A stretch of DNA of 64,000 nucleotides from Bradyrhizobium elkanii WSM2783 (lineage in GTDB: Bacteria > Pseudomonadota > Alphaproteobacteria > Rhizobiales > Xanthobacteraceae). Position numbers and translations under genes: made by a program. This document shows, one piece after another, positions 38,968-50,898 of this stretch. The notes below the pieces were generated by a model, which was given only the letters and a program-made list of their open reading frames with translations, did no database searches and was not told where the DNA came from. The DNA is taken from NCBI RefSeq assembly GCF_000472865.1, contig NZ_AXAP01000038.1, positions 25,602-89,601 on the forward strand, read 5' to 3'. Position 1 is the stretch's first letter, and each line of letters opens with the position of its first letter.

Positions 38968-39513
38968 TCAACTCTCCCGCAGTTTCGCCGTCAGATTGGC
39001 GAGCCCGCGATGCAACGCCACCCGCACGGCGCCCTCGCTCATCGAGAATTTTGCTGCCGTATCCTTGATCGAAGCGCTGTCGACGGCGATCGACTGCAGC
39101 ACCTCGCGCTGCCGCGCCGGCAATGCGTTCAGATGCGCAGCGATTTCGCTCGCGGAGGCCTTCTCCTCCTGCGCCTCGCCGGGCAAGATCTCGGCAAAAT
39201 CGTCGATGTTGACGAACACCCGCTTGCCCCGGCGTCGCAGTGCATCGATCAGCTTGTTGCGGGCAATTGCGAACAGCCAGGGCGCAAACGGGGCGTTTAC
39301 GTCCCACGTGTGTCGCTTCGAATGCACCGCCAGCAGAATGTCTTGCACGATATCCTCGGATTGATCGATCGGTTGGCCCGCGCGCGCCAAACCGCGGCGC
39401 GCGGCCGCCCGCAGGACCGGCGTGATCGCCTTCAGCAGGCGATGATACGCCGTACTGTCGCCTGAAATGGCCGACCGCATCAGGCCGGTCCATTCGTCCT
39501 CACGCTCGCGCAC
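38968..39513 (-). CDS. ecfF: ECF sigma factor EcfF/SigF (oxidative stress)
   Basis: 181 residues from a GTG start at 39513. Region 2 (AYHRLLKAITPVLRAAARR, SEDIVQDILLAVHSKRHTWD, FAPWLFAIARNKLIDALRRR) and region 4 (LPARQREVLQSIAVDSASI, FSMSEGAVRVALHRGLANL) are present. A good Shine-Dalgarno (GGGAG, 5 bases before) supports the GTG, and a SigF-type promoter at 39533-39557 would place the transcript start near 39526, downstream of the longer TTG start at 39549; that start is therefore unlikely. Partner anti-sigma gene osrA follows immediately. The pair probably regulates itself and oxidative-repair genes such as methionine sulfoxide reductases (family knowledge). Confidence 0.9.
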   Translation of the reverse strand: MREREDEWTGLMRSAISGDSTAYHRLLKAITPVLRAAARRGLARAGQPIDQSEDIVQDILLAVHSKRHTWDVNAPFAPWLFAIARNKLIDALRRRGKRVFVNIDDFAEILPGEAQEEKASASEIAAHLNALPARQREVLQSIAVDSASIKDTAAKFSMSEGAVRVALHRGLANLTAKLRES

Positions 39514-39880
39514 GTGCGCTCCCACAACGCAATTCGGTCGATCCTTCAATTTGTTACACCCGCGGCGAACTGATCACAAAATCGTGAAACAGCGGCCGGG
39601 CGACAGAATCTCAAATCCGGGCCAGCGCAAGTCGAGCGGGCCGTTCGAGATCCACAGCGCTCTTAACATCGATTGCTGGAGCTCGCACCGGCCGGGGCGT
39701 GAGCGCAGAATTTTACCTGGAGGAAAATCGACGCCGTGCCCGAAAGCAGCCGTTTTGGCGCAACAGTGCCGCCCCGTTTTGGCCCGGCAAAACCCGAAGA
39801 TTCCCTTTTTCTGCCCCGCTGCGGACACGCCTCGGGGTCTCATTCGCCCCTCAGGGGCGGGCAAATGGGGAGATTGTCAG
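39514..39880. other. intergenic region upstream of ecfF and the secreted low-complexity gene
   Basis: 367 bases between divergent genes. It holds the SigF-type promoter (39533-39557) and, near the right end, a small hairpin CGCCCCTCAGGGGCG (about 39845-39859) within an imperfect palindrome CATTCG...CAAATG, 20-odd bases before the start at 39881. This could be a 5' leader structure or operator. Nothing else is recognised. Confidence 0.45.
39533..39557 (-). promoter_or_regulatory. EcfF/SigF-type promoter of ecfF-osrA
   Basis: On the minus strand: GTAAC, 16 bases, CGAA. This equals the -35/-10 pattern I recall for Caulobacter SigF (GTAACC-N16-CGAA), with one mismatch at the last base of the -35. 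Its position directly upstream of the GTG start implies autoregulation. Confidence 0.65.
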
Positions 39881-40564
39881 ATGATCACCAAAGCCAGCGG
39901 GCTTCTGGCGGTGCTTGTGGCCGCAGGGCTGTTTGCATGCGTCGCCGCGCCGTCCCCGGTCGAGGCGGCAGGTTCGGGCGGCACGACTGCGTCGGACTCC
40001 GATAGTGCGGCAAGTGTTAAGAAACAGAGTACGCGTCACGCAAAGCGCGACAAGTCAGCCAAGACCGAATCTAAATCGTCCGATTCCAAGTCCTCCGAAT
40101 CCAAGTCGTCCGAGGCCAAGAAACCGGATAGCGCCGAGACCGCCGACGCCGCAGCCGTGTCGCTTCCGGCATTGGTCGCCAATGCCAAGGCCGAACTGAC
40201 CCCCAACGTTCCTGCCGATAATGCGAGTGCGATGTCGGCGAAGGCCAACACGCTGCTCGCCGCATCCGATAAGCCCGACGAGGCAAAGGCGCCCGGTGAT
40301 GCCGACGTCGTCGCCTCCGACCAGCTCAACGAAGTCGATCGCGCGATGCAGGAGAGCCAGCAGCAGAATCAGCCCGCCGCGCAGCCACAGCCGCAGCAGC
40401 CTGCCCCGGCGGTCGCGATGACGACCGCCCAGGCGCCGACGGCGGCGCCGGTCGCCAGCGCCGACGACACGACCTGGGACCGGACTTCCCTGATCGGCAA
40501 GATCTTCATCGCCGCGGGCGCGTTGCTGACCATGGCGTCTGCCGCCCGCATGTTCATGGCCTGA
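39881..40564 (+). CDS. secreted low-complexity protein of unknown function
   Basis: 227 residues. An N-terminal signal peptide (MITKASGLLAVLVAAGLFAC, ending about SPVEAAG) is followed by a Ser/Lys/Asp/Glu tract with near-repeats of ESKSSD (about 61-78, encoded by a 15-base tandem repeat at about 40066-40125), an Ala-rich middle and a Gln/Pro-rich segment. The last ~25 residues (SLIGKIFIAAGALLTMASAA) form a hydrophobic C-terminal helix, so it may be anchored to the membrane. I recognise no family. RBS GGGGAGA precedes the ATG. Confidence 0.7.
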   Translation: MITKASGLLAVLVAAGLFACVAAPSPVEAAGSGGTTASDSDSAASVKKQSTRHAKRDKSAKTESKSSDSKSSESKSSEAKKPDSAETADAAAVSLPALVANAKAELTPNVPADNASAMSAKANTLLAASDKPDEAKAPGDADVVASDQLNEVDRAMQESQQQNQPAAQPQPQQPAPAVAMTTAQAPTAAPVASADDTTWDRTSLIGKIFIAAGALLTMASAARMFMA

Positions 40565-40681
40565 CGTCCCCTTGTGCCCGGACGCGCGGCGCAAATAGCG
40601 CCACACCGCGTCCGGGAGCCCACTTGAAGCCCACCCTGTCAGCGGGCACATTGCCGCCAGATCAGGAGAACGGGGTGGATC

Positions 40682-41461
40682 ATGTCGACGTTTGAACACA
40701 TCATTGTCGAGAGCAAGGGCGCGGTCGGCATCATCAAGCTGAACCGTCCCAAAATGCTCAACGCGCTGTCCTTCGGCGTCTTCCGCGAGATCGCAGCCGC
40801 AATCGACGACCTCGAGGCGGACGACGCCATCGGATGCATCGTCCTCACCGGCAGCGAGAAGGCCTTTGCCGCCGGCGCGGACATCAAGGAGATGGAGCCG
40901 AAAGGCTTCATCGACATGTTCACCAGCGACTTCGCCGCTGTTGGCGGCGACCGCGTCGCCAGATGCCGCAAGCCGACGATTGCGGCGGTGGCGGGATATG
41001 CACTTGGCGGCGGCTGTGAGCTTGCCATGATGTGCGACATCATCATCGCTGCCGATACCGCGAAGTTCGGCCAGCCCGAGATCACGCTCGGCACGATCCC
41101 CGGAATCGGCGGCACGCAGCGGCTGACGCGCGCGATCGGCAAGTCGAAGGCGATGGATCTCTGCCTCACCGGACGGATGATGGATGCCGCCGAGGCCGAA
41201 CGCTCCGGCCTCGTCAGCCGCGTCGTGCCTGCCGACAGGCTGATGGACGAAGCACTCACCGCCGCTGAAAAGATCGCATCGATGTCGCGCCCGGCAGCGG
41301 CGATGGCCAAGGAAGCCGTCAACCGCGCCTTCGAGACCACGCTGTCGGAAGGCCTCAACGTCGAACGCAACCTGTTCCACTCGACCTTCGCGCTCGAAGA
41401 CCGTTCCGAAGGCATGGCCGCCTTCATCGAGAAGCGACAGCCTGTGAATAAGAACAGGTAA
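40682..41461 (+). CDS. enoyl-CoA hydratase
   Basis: 259 residues of the crotonase family, cytoplasmic beta-oxidation-type enzyme hydrating 2-enoyl-CoA. Oxyanion-hole residues and both catalytic glutamates are present: AFAAGADIKEM near 62-72, ALGGGCELAMMCDIIIAA with the first Glu, and FGQPEITLGTIPGIGGTQRL with the second Glu. Overall similarity to FadB1/PaaF short-chain hydratases is strong. RBS AGGAGAACGGGG. It is alone; a composite repeat follows the stop. Confidence 0.93.
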   Translation: MSTFEHIIVESKGAVGIIKLNRPKMLNALSFGVFREIAAAIDDLEADDAIGCIVLTGSEKAFAAGADIKEMEPKGFIDMFTSDFAAVGGDRVARCRKPTIAAVAGYALGGGCELAMMCDIIIAADTAKFGQPEITLGTIPGIGGTQRLTRAIGKSKAMDLCLTGRMMDAAEAERSGLVSRVVPADRLMDEALTAAEKIASMSRPAAAMAKEAVNRAFETTLSEGLNVERNLFHSTFALEDRSEGMAAFIEKRQPVNKNR

Positions 41462-41463
41462 GC

Positions 41464-41684
41464 TAGAGCATGATGAGATCAGGTCGAATTGGCGCCACGT
41501 CGGAGGTGCCTTACCTCTCCCCGACGGGGAGAGGTCGGATCGCATCGTGAGATGCGATCCGGGTGAGGGGGATGAGCTCCATCGAGGAACCGTAACCCCT
41601 CACCCGGCGCTGCGCGCCGACCTCTCCCTACGGGAGAGGTACAACCGCGGTCACGCCGATTCAACCAAGTGACATCATGCTCTA
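41464..41684. repeat. composite of two nested palindromic elements
   Basis: The outer arms TAGAGCATGATG (41464-41475) and CATCATGCTCTA (41673-41684) are a perfect 12-base inverted repeat. Inside lies a second element (41513-41640) of the ACCTCTCCC...GGGAGAGGT type, with a GGATCGCATC/GATGCGATCC hairpin and the GGGTGAGGGG / CCCCTCACCC arms. The inner type also occurs inside dnaE2 (54710-54874) and imuB (58937-59076). The outer element appears to have been split by the inner one. Confidence 0.75.
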
Positions 41685-41843
41685 AATCACTGTCGTCACC
41701 GTCTGTGACGAACCGGCAACAGACAAGCGCTGATTTGATGTGCAGATGTCGCGCGACCGTTTGTCAGTAGCGAGACCATCCCCTAAACAGTAGATGTGAC
41801 CCAGTCGACGGGGGCGGACAGTCGGGGTGGTTTGCGGGTTATT

Positions 41844-43262
41844 ATGGTTGGACGTGCCGCTAGAGTTAGCGACGTGAGAAGGCGTTTGCTTCAGACGGGC
41901 ATTTGCCTTGGCGTTATGCTTTGTGTCGATTTCGCCGCCTCGGCGGTCCATGCGGAGAGCCTCCCTGAAGCACTCGCCAAAGCCTACCAGACCAATCCGG
42001 CGCTGAATGCCGAGCGGGCGCGGCAGCGGGCGACCGACGAGAACGTGCCGCAGGCACTGACTGGCTATCGTCCGCAGATCGCAGCAACCCTCTCCGCCGG
42101 TTTGCAGGCGGTGCGCGACCTCTTGCCAAATAACGTCGTTCAGACCGCGAACCTGAAGCCGTGGCAGATCGGCCTGACGGTGACGCAGACGCTGTTCAAC
42201 GGTTTCAAGACCGCCAACAGCGTGCGGGTGGCGGAACTGCAGGTGCAATCCGGCCGCGAGGCGCTGCGCAATGTCGGCCAGGGCGTGCTGCTGGACGCGG
42301 TGACCGCTTATACCAACGTGCTCGCCAACCAGTCCTTGGTCGAGGCGCAGCGCGCCAACGTCGCGTTTCTGCGCGAAACGCAAGCCATCACGCAGAAGCG
42401 CCTCAATGCCGGCGATGTCACGCCGACCGACACGGCGCAGGCCGAAGCGCGACTGAACCGCGGGCTTGCCGATCTCAACGCCGCCGAGATCAGTCTCGCG
42501 ATCAGCCAAGCGACCTACGCACAGGTCATCGGCAATGCGCCCGGGCAATTGCGGCCTGCCGAGACCACCGACCGCCTGCTGCCGCGCAATCGCGAGGACG
42601 CGATCGGGCTCGCCTTCAAAGAGCACCCGGCGGTGATGGCGGCAAGCTACGACGTCGACGTCGCCTCGACCACGATCCGCGTCGCCGAGAGCAGTCTGAT
42701 GCCGAACGTCACGGTGCAGGGCAGCGTGAGCCGCAGCCGCGACTCCGACCCGACGCTCGGCACATTCGGAACCGACCAGGCTTCCATCATCGGCCAGTTG
42801 AACCAGCCGATCTATGACGGCGGCATGGCGGCGTCCCAGACCCGGCAGGCCAAGGAAGTGGCGGCGCAGAGCCGGCTGGTGCTCGACCAGGTTCGTAACC
42901 AGGCGCGCACCGCTGCGATCAGCGCCTGGGTCGCCAACGAAGGTGCCAAGACGGCGGTCTCCGCTTCCGAGTCCGAAGTCCGTGCCGCGAACGTTGCGCT
43001 GCAGGGCGTGCAGCGCGAGGCGGCTGGCGGCCAGCGCACCACCGTCGACGTGCTCAATGCGCAACAGGATTTGATCTCGGCCAGAGCCCGGCTGATCGGC
43101 GCACTGCGCGACCGCGTGATCGCCTCCTACAGCCTGCTCAGCGCCATCGGCCGGCTCGACGTCAAGAACCTCAATCTCAATACGCCCGATTACCTGCCGG
43201 AGGTGCATTACCATCAGGTGCGCGACGCCTGGCACGGGCTGCGCACGCCGTCCGGACAGTGA
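41844..43262 (+). CDS. tolC: TolC family outer-membrane channel protein
   Basis: 472 residues. A signal peptide (about 12-36, ending AVHAES) precedes two OEP repeats: LPEALAKAYQTNPALNAERA, VTQTLFNGFKTANSVRVAEL, then VASTTIRVAESSLMPNV and LNQPIYDGGMAASQTRQAKE. These are typical of type I secretion outer-membrane proteins (TIGR01844). It could serve the RTX exporter at 3.3-6.3 kb or the RND pump at 44.3-48.8 kb; it is not in an operon with either. ATG 41844 is chosen because the earlier GTG adds residues before the basic start of the signal peptide. Confidence 0.92.
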   Translation: MVGRAARVSDVRRRLLQTGICLGVMLCVDFAASAVHAESLPEALAKAYQTNPALNAERARQRATDENVPQALTGYRPQIAATLSAGLQAVRDLLPNNVVQTANLKPWQIGLTVTQTLFNGFKTANSVRVAELQVQSGREALRNVGQGVLLDAVTAYTNVLANQSLVEAQRANVAFLRETQAITQKRLNAGDVTPTDTAQAEARLNRGLADLNAAEISLAISQATYAQVIGNAPGQLRPAETTDRLLPRNREDAIGLAFKEHPAVMAASYDVDVASTTIRVAESSLMPNVTVQGSVSRSRDSDPTLGTFGTDQASIIGQLNQPIYDGGMAASQTRQAKEVAAQSRLVLDQVRNQARTAAISAWVANEGAKTAVSASESEVRAANVALQGVQREAAGGQRTTVDVLNAQQDLISARARLIGALRDRVIASYSLLSAIGRLDVKNLNLNTPDYLPEVHYHQVRDAWHGLRTPSGQ

Positions 43263-43385
43263 TCCGGCATAGGCATCACCGCCTTCCCGCCCGCACATTC
43301 GCCCTGTAACCTCGCTCAACCGGCGGCTGATAACGCCGGGGCGCAGCAAGCGCCGATCAAACGAGGAAACGCAGGGAGAAGACCA

Positions 43386-44346
43386 ATGCTGACGCGACGC
43401 AGTATGATGCTTGCCTCCATCGCGGCCGGAGTGATGATGAACAACAGAGACGTGCACGCCAAGGCAGCCCAGCCTTCGACGCCGGTGAATTTCGACGTGC
43501 CGGCCGGCGCCTGCGACTGCCACACCCACATCCATGGCGATCCCCAGAAATTCCCGTTCTTCGCCGGTCGCGTCTACACGCCGGAACCGGCCTCGCCCGA
43601 GGAGATGAGCGCGCTGCACAAGGCGCTTGGGATCGAGCGCGTGGTGATCGTGACGCCGAGCGTCTACGGCACCGACAATTCCGCGACCCGCTTCGGCATG
43701 ATGGCACGCGGCGCGACCGCGCGGGGGGTGGCTGTCATCGACGACAAGACGCCGGAAAGCGATCTGGATGCGATGCAGAAGGACGGTTTTCGTGGCATCC
43801 GCCTCAACCTCGCAACCGGCGGCATCAACGATCCCAATGTCGCCCGTGCCCGCCTGACCTCCGGGATCGACCGCGTCAAGGCGCGGGGCTGGCATGTGCA
43901 GGTGTACACGAACTTGCCGCTGATCCCGGCGGTCAAGGACCTCGTCGCCGCATCGCCCGTGCCCGTTGTCTTCGACCATTTCGGCGGCGCGCAGGCCGCG
44001 CTCGGCGTGGAACAACCGGGTTTTCCGGACCTTGTCGAACTGGTGAAGTCCGGCAAGGCCTATGTGAAGATCTCCGGCGCCTACCGCGCCTCCAAGCTTG
44101 CGCCCGACTATCAAGACGCAATCCCGCTCGCCAAGGCCCTGATCGCGGCAAATCCCGACCGCATCGTCTGGGGCACCGACTGGCCGCATCCCGATACGGT
44201 GGTGCCGCCCGGAAAGCAGGTCACGGATGTTGTTCCGCTGTACCAGATCGACGACGGACGCCTTCTCAACCAGCTCGCGGTGTGGGCGCCGGACGCGGCG
44301 ACGCGCAAGAAGATCCTGGTCGACAACCCGGCCCGGCTCTACGGCT

Positions 44347-44357
<11 letters not shown>
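43386..44357 (+). CDS. amidohydrolase family protein (2-pyrone-4,6-dicarboxylate hydrolase-like), exported
   Basis: 323 residues. The N-terminus MLTRRSMMLASIAAGVMM is a twin-arginine-like signal. The metal-binding CDCHTHIHGDP near 41-51, a Lys/Arg-rich centre (RGIRLNLATGG), the HFGG motif in PVVFDHFGGAQ, and IVWGTDWPHPD near 260-270 with the metal Asp match the LigI-like amidohydrolase_2 group. A lactonase acting on a carboxylated pyrone or related compound is likely but the substrate is uncertain, especially as this copy seems exported. The 3' end overlaps the convergent RND gene by 11 bases. Confidence 0.83.
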
Positions 44358-47475
<3,118 letters not shown>

Positions 47476-47507
47476 TTCAGATCGAAGCTTTCAATAATCC
47501 GGGAATG

Positions 47508-48752
47508 TCAGGTACCGGAGGCGGCGCGGTCGATGAACAGGCTGCCCTTGGTGACGATCTGCTCGCCTGGCCGCAGATTGCCGACGATCTCGACGAGATC
47601 GCCGTTGGTGATCCCCGGCTTCACCTGGCGCAGTTCGATCGTCTTGTCCGGATGCGCGACCCAGACGCGCACCTGGTCGCCTTCATAGATCAGCGCCTGC
47701 TTGGGTACGCCGACCGCGGGATGGTCGCCCGGCGAATAGAGTGTGACATTGGCGAACATCTCCGGCTTCAGCGCGCCATCCGCGTTGTCGATGGTGGCGC
47801 GGACCAGGAGCCGGCGCGTCGCCGGATCGATCGCTGCGGCGACATAATTGATGCGCGCGGTCAGCGAGCGGCCCGGCAGCGCCATCACGCTGAATGTGAG
47901 GTCCTGCCCGACCGCGACCTTGGCGGCGTCGCTCTCGCGGACGAAGGCGAGCAGCCAGACCGTCGAGAGATCGCCGATGACGTAGACGGGATCACTGGCG
48001 CCCGAGGAAACATATTGCCCGGGGCCCGCCTTGCGCTGCACCACCGTGCCGCCGATCGGCGCGAAGATCGTGATCTCCGGATTGATGCCGCCCTTCTGGC
48101 GCAGCGCATCGATATCGGCGTCGCCGAAGCCCAGGATACGCAGCTTGTTGCGCGCGGCCTCCAGCGTCGTCCGCGCCGAACGCAGGTCGTTCTGCGCCTG
48201 GACCAGCGTGGCCTGGCTCTGCTGATAATCCTTCAGCGGCACGGCCTTGCCTTCGAACAAGTCCCTGGCACGGTTGTCCTGGATCTGCGCCAGATCGACC
48301 GCGGACTTCGCCTTGTTCACGCCGGTCATCGCCGAGATGTAGTCGTTCTGCGCCTGCACGGTGTCGGCGGCCTCGATCACGAACAGCGGCTGGCCCTTGA
48401 CGACGCTGTCGCCGGGCCGCGCCAGCAGCTTGGTGATGCGGCCGGTATAGGGCGAGAACACCGGGGTGGAGCGATCCTCGTCGATGCCGATCTTGCCCTC
48501 GGTCACGTATTCGGCGCGGAAGGCACGCTCGGAGACCGGCTGCAGGCTGAGGCTCGCCCATTCGGCAGGGGTCGGCGTGTAGCGCTGCAGGCCTTTGCGG
48601 GATTGGCTCGAAATCTCCGAATGGCCGCCATTTGCCCCCTTGTTGTGCAGGGATGCGTAAGCCACGCCACCGGCAACCGCCAGCACGGCCACGACCAGCG
48701 CCAGGCGCTGACGGCTAAGGGTCTGCAATTGCTTGGTAATGTCTTTGACCAT
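47508..48752 (-). CDS. RND efflux periplasmic adaptor subunit
   Basis: 414 residues. An N-terminal membrane anchor (RLALVVAVLAVAGGVAYASL near 15-34) precedes a lipoyl half-motif (GRITKLLARPGDSVVKGQPL), a coiled-coil hairpin (about 130-200, DNRARDLFEGKAVPLKDYQQ), the second lipoyl half (ITIFAPIGGTVVQRKAGPGQ) and a beta-barrel and membrane-proximal domain. It is a CusB/CzcB-type membrane fusion protein and the first gene of the pump operon. Start at 48752 (ATG) is preferred to an upstream one. No metal-binding His/Met-rich extension is evident. Confidence 0.92.
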   Translation of the reverse strand: MVKDITKQLQTLSRQRLALVVAVLAVAGGVAYASLHNKGANGGHSEISSQSRKGLQRYTPTPAEWASLSLQPVSERAFRAEYVTEGKIGIDEDRSTPVFSPYTGRITKLLARPGDSVVKGQPLFVIEAADTVQAQNDYISAMTGVNKAKSAVDLAQIQDNRARDLFEGKAVPLKDYQQSQATLVQAQNDLRSARTTLEAARNKLRILGFGDADIDALRQKGGINPEITIFAPIGGTVVQRKAGPGQYVSSGASDPVYVIGDLSTVWLLAFVRESDAAKVAVGQDLTFSVMALPGRSLTARINYVAAAIDPATRRLLVRATIDNADGALKPEMFANVTLYSPGDHPAVGVPKQALIYEGDQVRVWVAHPDKTIELRQVKPGITNGDLVEIVGNLRPGEQIVTKGSLFIDRAASGT

Positions 48753-49099
48753 GGGCCGTGGCTGATGTCGGAGGTTCCGCTGCGCGCTAATAGTGCCCAA
48801 TTACCGGTTCAGACAACCAAAAAAGCGACAATTGGACGCAGGTTCCGGTTTATCTTTGGACAGTGAGGCATGAACGCCGGGTGAATGCCAAGCCCCGGGA
48901 AATTCCGGGGTGGCGGCCGGCGAAACTAAAGCGGGCCGTGTGACAGGCCCTGCCGTGCGCAGGCAGATCTGCCTGACGATCCCTCCTGTTTTGACGATGC
49001 CGACCGCCTGCCTTTTTCGGCATGGTTGAACCGGTCGCGCTTCGGCATTCCCTCAATTGTGTGCCCCAAGAGCAGTGCCCGAACTGGGAAGGAGTTGCA
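48753..49099. other. intergenic region upstream of the RND operon
   Basis: 347 bases between divergent genes. It contains CCCCGG-GAAATT-CCGGGG (48894-48911) and a perfect 16-base palindrome CAGGCAGATCTGCCTG (48960-48975), which could be an operator or part of a decayed repeat. RBS AAGGAG precedes the gene at 49100. No ORF is supported. Confidence 0.45.
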
Positions 49100-49384
49100 A
49101 TGGCCATCGATCCCTTGACCGCCGCCGGCGTCGTGCTGGCGACGGCCGCAACCGATGCGGTCTACGTGATGTTCACGTCCGCCGTGGTGGCACGCAAACG
49201 CGTGCCGGCGGCAACCTGGAGCAGCGTCTGGTACGTGCTCTCGTCCTATGCGGTGATCAGTTACACCGAAAACTCGGTCTACGTGTTCTTCGCGGCGATC
49301 GGCTCCTGGGTCGGCGCCTACCTGACGATGACGTTCCTGCATCGACCTCCCGGCGGGCCACCGGTGGGCGCCGCGGTGGAATGA
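49100..49384 (+). CDS. small inner-membrane protein of unknown function
   Basis: 94 residues with three membrane segments (about 8-30, 42-58, 62-80). MAIDPLTAAGVVLATAATDA starts the protein, with a good RBS (AAGGAG). I recall similar small proteins next to transport genes in Bradyrhizobium but can name no family. The longer frame from 49022 is less likely because the RBS is directly before 49100. Confidence 0.65.
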   Translation: MAIDPLTAAGVVLATAATDAVYVMFTSAVVARKRVPAATWSSVWYVLSSYAVISYTENSVYVFFAAIGSWVGAYLTMTFLHRPPGGPPVGAAVE

Positions 49385-49453
49385 AGCGGATGTGCGCGTG
49401 GAGATGGTGGGTGGGATGGGGTTCGGATTCAAATGTCAAACAGCAACTCCGCT

Positions 49454-49556
49454 GTCATCGTCCAGCTTGACCGGACGACCCAGTAATCCAGAGGCGGTCG
49501 TGCTTGAGCCGAGAGGCCGCCGGATACTGGATGCCCCGCCTTCGCGGGGCATGACG
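49454..49556. repeat. dispersed palindromic element (gtcat...catgac type)
   Basis: GTCATCGTCCAGCTTGACCGG at the left and CTGGATGCCCCGCCTTCG...GGGGCATGAC at the right form imperfect inverted arms, like 14834-14919 and 60155-60238. Confidence 0.6.
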
Positions 49557-49641
49557 GTGGAGTATGAGGAAGCAGCAGTTCGCGTTCTCGCGGCATTGTT
49601 CGCCCGAGCTTTGCTTCACTTTCCACCCTCATTGAACAGAG

Positions 49642-50055
49642 GGCGCAGGGAAAGCCGGGTGCTGGTTGCACCCGTGGGTCCCGTGCAACAAAAAGCACGG
49701 GGGTAGGACCACAGGTTCAACCGAAGCATTCCGGCTTTCCCTGCGCGATGGTGTTACGGTTTCCTTCGTGCTCTCCTTGGTGACCGGGCTTTCTTGCCAC
49801 CATCGCCTCTCGCGCGGATTTCTTCGCGCAAAAAACTTAGCGCCAGCGTCGGGGCGCCAGGACCACACGACTTCGCCGTCCGTGATGTGTGTGCTCGTCA
49901 GTCACACGCTTCACGTCCACCGCATCCCACCGCAACGTTCGTGACGATCGCGAGCCGCCCCTCATCCGCCGTGAGACGCGCGGAGTTAAATCACTGATTT
50001 GCCCGACGACGGAAGCGGAATGTTTTTCCTGCGAGGGGTGGACCGGGCAAATCAG
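49642..50055. repeat. long fold-back element with 16-base arms and extended tail
   Basis: GCGCAGGGAAAGCCGG (49643-49658) and CCGGCTTTCCCTGCGC (49731-49746) are perfect inverted arms. Inside is a second hairpin CCCGTGC-AACAAAAA-GCACGGG (49680-49701). The tail to 50055 contains another inverted pair CTGATTTGCCC (49994-50004) / GGGCAAATCAG (50045-50055). From memory, related sequence is repeated many times in Bradyrhizobium genomes; not verified here. Confidence 0.6.
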
Positions 50056-50102
50056 GTTGGAATCGCTTGCATAATTTGCTTCGCCGTGCACGCGACTTTG
50101 GA

Positions 50103-50206
50103 CCCTCATGGTGAGGAGCGCGCAGCGCGTCTCGAACCATGAGGCCCCGCTCTCGCCTGGAGCCCCTCCCTCGAGACGCCGCTAACGCGGCTCCTCGGGA
50201 TGAGGG
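50103..50206. repeat. dispersed palindromic element (ccctcatggtgaggagc type)
   Basis: CCCTCATGGTGAGGAGCGCG at the left and GCGGCTCCTCGGGATGAGGG at the right are inverted arms, with inner CGTCTCGA / TCGAGACG arms. It is the only copy of this type that I found in the window. Confidence 0.6.
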
Positions 50207-50379
50207 CGGGGGCGCCGTTGCAGGGAACAGCCTTTGGTAGTACTTCTTTTGCAGGGCTAGTCACGCTTGTCTCTTCCGCGAGACCGCGATGACCGCGGCG
50301 CACCGATCCTGCCTCACTTCAATGAACTGCCGCCTTCGATTTCCGCGAGAATGCGGATCACCTCCGAGGGAGATGTGAA

Positions 50380-50871
50380 ATGAAGGAAGCCGAGCACTTC
50401 TACGCGGCGCCCGCAACCAGCAGCAAGATCCCGGACGGGGTAGTCCGTTATCTCGATGGCACCGACCTGGAGACCAAAACCCAGGCGCTGCGTCTCTCGA
50501 CGGTTGGTTCGGACGGATGGCCTCACGCTGCCCTGCTCAGTGCAGGCGATATGGTGATCGTGCCTTCTGGTCGCGTCCGCTTTGCGGTTTTTCCGCAATC
50601 GACAATGGCCTCCAATCTTGAACGCGAAGGACGGCTCACGATCGCGCTTTCACTCGATGGCGGCATTTGCGAGATGAAGCTCCGCTGTCGCCGCCTCGCC
50701 CACTCTTCTTCCGATGTGCCGCTGGCGTTGTTCGAGGCGGAGGTCGACTCGGTACGCCAGCATGTCGCGCCATACGCGGATGTAACAGGCGGAGTCACCT
50801 TTGCACTGCACGATCCTCAAGCCGTACTCTCGCGTTGGCAACGGCAGATTGCCGCGTTACGCGCCGCTTGA
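50380..50871 (+). CDS. pyridoxamine-phosphate-oxidase-like split-barrel protein
   Basis: 163 residues. The sequence ALRLSTVGSDGWPHAALLSAG near 35-55 and RVRFAVFPQSTMASNLEREG near 66-85 show the FMN-binding split-barrel fold of PNPOx-like proteins; catalytic residues were not checked. It lies 27 bases upstream of the UbiD-type decarboxylase gene on the same strand and is probably in its operon, suggesting a role in handling the same aromatic substrates or flavin. RBS GAGGGAGATG. Family confidence is moderate. Confidence 0.65.
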   Translation: MKEAEHFYAAPATSSKIPDGVVRYLDGTDLETKTQALRLSTVGSDGWPHAALLSAGDMVIVPSGRVRFAVFPQSTMASNLEREGRLTIALSLDGGICEMKLRCRRLAHSSSDVPLALFEAEVDSVRQHVAPYADVTGGVTFALHDPQAVLSRWQRQIAALRAA

Positions 50872-50898
50872 AACCAATCCGAGCAATCGGGGGCAGAA

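Larger units (their letters stand above)
49385..50379. other. gene-free stretch made of decayed dispersed repeats
   Basis: 995 bases between the small membrane protein and the split-barrel gene. It is filled by three palindromic elements: 49454-49556, the fold-back at 49642-49746 with its continuation to 50055, and 50103-50206. ORFs drawn through it (for example 49666-49944) run across the repeats and have no recognisable protein features, so I call no gene here. Confidence 0.6.

Noticed and set aside
40066..40125. 15-base tandem repeat considered as a CRISPR-like or minisatellite array
   Set aside because: Units are adjacent with no spacers and encode a Ser/Lys/Asp-rich tract in a secreted protein.
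41682..44189. 835-codon minus-strand ORF antisense to tolC and the amidohydrolase gene
   Set aside because: High-GC shadow frame: its protein has no recognisable domain, while the plus-strand genes have full family motifs.
49666..49944. 92-codon ORF in the repeat-rich gap
   Set aside because: It lies entirely within a dispersed repeat and has no protein-like features beyond an open frame.
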